Positions 4,756 through 6,380 of a stretch of 6,380 nt of DNA are shown here, piece by piece; position 1 is the first letter of the stretch, and each line of letters starts with the position of its first letter. The notes under the pieces are model-generated. The model ran no database searches. It was not told the DNA's origin and worked only from the letters and a program-made list of their open reading frames with translations. The DNA lies in contig JAJYEK010000201.1 in NCBI GenBank assembly GCA_021785795.1, positions 1 through 6,380 on the forward strand. The letters run 5' to 3'. The position numbers and the translations under genes were made by a program. This DNA is from Pseudomonadota bacterium (GTDB lineage: Bacteria > Pseudomonadota > Gammaproteobacteria > Acidiferrobacterales > UBA6901).

Positions 4756-6380
4756 CGAATTTCCGCGGCGACGCGAGCACTTCCCCGTCGGCCTGGCCCA
4801 TCTCGGGCTGGAGACGGTCGAGCGGGAGATCCCTGCCGACGAACCGCCGGCACTCGGCCCCAATGCCGGCCTGCGTCAGATCGGCAAGAATGCGCCGCGC
4901 TGGGATGCGCGCGCAAAGGTCACCGGCGCCGCCCGCTATACGGTGGACGTATCGCTGCCGGGAATGCTGCATGCCGCCGTGCTGCGCTCGCCCTGGCCGC
5001 ATGCCCGCCTGCGCTCGATCGATCTGTCGCGCGCCGCCGCGGCGCCCGGCGTGCATGCAGCGCTCACGGTTGCCGAGCCGCCGGTGTCCGGAAAACCCAT
5101 CGTCCTGCGATATGTCGGTCAGCCCGTTGCGGCCGTAGCCGCCGAAACACCGGCGCTCGCACAAGCCGCATTGCAGCTGATCGACGTGCGCTATGAGCCC
5201 CTGCCCTTCGTGACCGATCCGGATCGCGCGAAACAGGCGGACGCGCCGGCTGTCTACCGGAAACCGGAGCTGGACAAAGTTCCATCGGCCGGCCTGCCGG
5301 CCTCGGCGGCGGTCTATCCGCTGAGCGGCAATGTACTGGGCCCCGAGAGCCGCAACAGCCGCGGTGACGTCGCCACCGGCTTTGCCGAAGCGGCGGTCGT
5401 CGTGGACGGCACGTACCGCACCCAGGTGCAGACGCATTGCTGCATGGAGCCTCATGCCATTGTCGCCTCCTGGCACGAGGACGGTCTCGACGTCTGGATG
5501 TCCACCCAGTTCACCGCAGGGGTGCGCGTCCAGCTGGCCCGGCATTTCGGGTTGCCGCTTTCCCGGGTTCGCGTCCAGGTACAGGCCATGGGCGGAGGCT
5601 TCGGCTCCAAGTCGCAGATGGGTGTGTACGGACGCACTGCCGTATCCCTTTCGCGACTGGCCGGGGCGCCGGTGCGGCTCGTCTATCGTCGCGACGAGGA
5701 ACACATGGACAGCGGAAACCGGCCTTCCAGCGAGCAGCACCTGCGCATCGGGGCGCGCAGCGACGGCACGCTGACGGCAATTTCGCTGCATTCCCACGGC
5801 AGCGCCGGCATCGCATTCGGTGCCGCCCCCGGCGGGATCGCCAGCGCCCTGTACCCCTGTCCGAATATGGAATCGCTGCACTACGATGTCTTCACCAACG
5901 CCGGCCCGAGCTGCGCCATGCGCGGGCCCGGCAATACCCAGGGGGCCTTCGCGCTGGAGCAGAGCATCGACGAACTGGCGGAAAAGCTGGCTCTGGACCC
6001 CATCGTCCTGCGGGACCGGATCGATCCGAGCCCCGTTCACCGGGAAGAACGCCGCATGGGCGCCGAGCGGATCGGGTGGTCGCAGCGCCGCGCACCCGCC
6101 TCCGACCCCGGGCCGCTCAAGCGCGGCGTCGGCATGGCCCAATCCCTGTGGCCGGCCAACGTCCAGGTCAACACCGCCTGCGAAGTACGCCTGTGGCGGG
6201 ACGGCAGCGTCGAGGTACTGTCCAGCGTTCAGGACATCGGCACCGGCGTCGGGACCGTGCTGGCACAGGTGGTCGCCGAGGAACTGGGCCTCGAACCGGC
6301 AGCGATCCGGGTGCGCATCGGGGATACGGAATTTCCGTCAGGGCCACCGTCCTACGGCAGCCGCACGACCGCCTCCATCA
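4748..6380 (+). CDS. Molybdopterin-binding subunit of a xanthine dehydrogenase/aldehyde oxidoreductase-family enzyme (partial)
   Basis: The frame from TTG 4748 stays open to the right edge, giving 544 residues of a subunit that usually has 700-800; the C-terminus is outside the window. The protein binds the molybdenum-pterin cofactor and carries out the hydroxylation or oxidation. After about 40 variable residues the N-terminal a/b-hammerhead domain begins (IGKNAPRWDARAKVTGAARY) and runs through YVGQPVAAVAAET. The molybdenum-binding domain shows QTHCCMEPH (228-236), GGGFGSK (282-288), MRGPGNTQ (391-398) with Arg392, LEQSIDELAEKLALDP and QDIGTG (495-500). These are the family's cofactor-contacting motifs. 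The active-site Glu lies further downstream and cannot be checked. It overlaps the 2Fe-2S gene by 8 bases. No FAD subunit separates them, so one may follow or be absent. The sequence resembles the PaoC/YagR and isoquinoline-oxidoreductase-like branches; the substrate is unknown. Confidence 0.93.
   Translation, partial: MNDEFPRRREHFPVGLAHLGLETVEREIPADEPPALGPNAGLRQIGKNAPRWDARAKVTGAARYTVDVSLPGMLHAAVLRSPWPHARLRSIDLSRAAAAPGVHAALTVAEPPVSGKPIVLRYVGQPVAAVAAETPALAQAALQLIDVRYEPLPFVTDPDRAKQADAPAVYRKPELDKVPSAGLPASAAVYPLSGNVLGPESRNSRGDVATGFAEAAVVVDGTYRTQVQTHCCMEPHAIVASWHEDGLDVWMSTQFTAGVRVQLARHFGLPLSRVRVQVQAMGGGFGSKSQMGVYGRTAVSLSRLAGAPVRLVYRRDEEHMDSGNRPSSEQHLRIGARSDGTLTAISLHSHGSAGIAFGAAPGGIASALYPCPNMESLHYDVFTNAGPSCAMRGPGNTQGAFALEQSIDELAEKLALDPIVLRDRIDPSPVHREERRMGAERIGWSQRRAPASDPGPLKRGVGMAQSLWPANVQVNTACEVRLWRDGSVEVLSSVQDIGTGVGTVLAQVVAEELGLEPAAIRVRIGDTEFPSGPPSYGSRTTASI

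Noticed and set aside
4752..5138. Plus-strand open frame starting at the ATG that overlaps the 2Fe-2S stop
   Set aside because: Frame-shifted relative to the real large subunit; the sequence is low-complexity Arg/Ser/Pro and the ribosome site fits the TTG at 4748 better.
4664..6142. Long minus-strand open frame of 492 residues
   Set aside because: It is antisense to the molybdopterin-binding subunit, whose motifs are unmistakable on the plus strand.

Overview
The window is GC-rich DNA with dense, tightly packed genes, most likely from a proteobacterial chromosome. A gamma- or betaproteobacterium is my guess from codon use and gene types; nothing here fixes the genus. It holds six protein genes: one small membrane protein, a four-gene minus-strand operon, and the start of a plus-strand molybdenum-enzyme operon that runs off the right edge. 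I see no rRNA, tRNA, CRISPR array or insertion sequence.

Layout. Positions 1-354 hold no convincing gene; the first ~50 bases are AT-rich and the rest is GC-rich. At 355-567 (+) is a 70-residue two-helix membrane protein of the DUF2892/YgaP-transmembrane type, followed by a hairpin just after its stop and a good intrinsic terminator at 686-718. From 3745 down to 836 (-) run four genes: an exported, cysteine-free protein of uncertain family; a small acidic protein I do not recognise; a lipoate-protein ligase (LplA type, with its C-terminal accessory domain); and a small degenerate response-regulator receiver protein. The last three are joined by a 1-base gap and a 19-base overlap, which points to one transcript and translational coupling.

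Positions 3746-4218 form a divergent intergenic region. It contains a perfect 10-bp inverted repeat whose middle arm could also pair with a second downstream copy, and a good sigma70-type promoter (TTGAGC-17-TATATT) facing right. That promoter serves a xanthine dehydrogenase/aldehyde oxidoreductase-family operon: a 2Fe-2S subunit (4219-4755) with all eight cysteine ligands, then a molybdopterin-binding subunit starting at a TTG codon at 4748 and continuing beyond 6380. No FAD subunit lies between them. The two would form the core of a molybdenum hydroxylase; its substrate cannot be read from the sequence.

The least ordinary part is the minus-strand operon. A lipoate ligase is co-transcribed with an exported protein, an unknown protein and a phosphorylation-impaired receiver, with no lipoyl-carrier protein or 2-oxoacid dehydrogenase in view. 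What the ligase modifies, and why it travels with these partners, is an open question.
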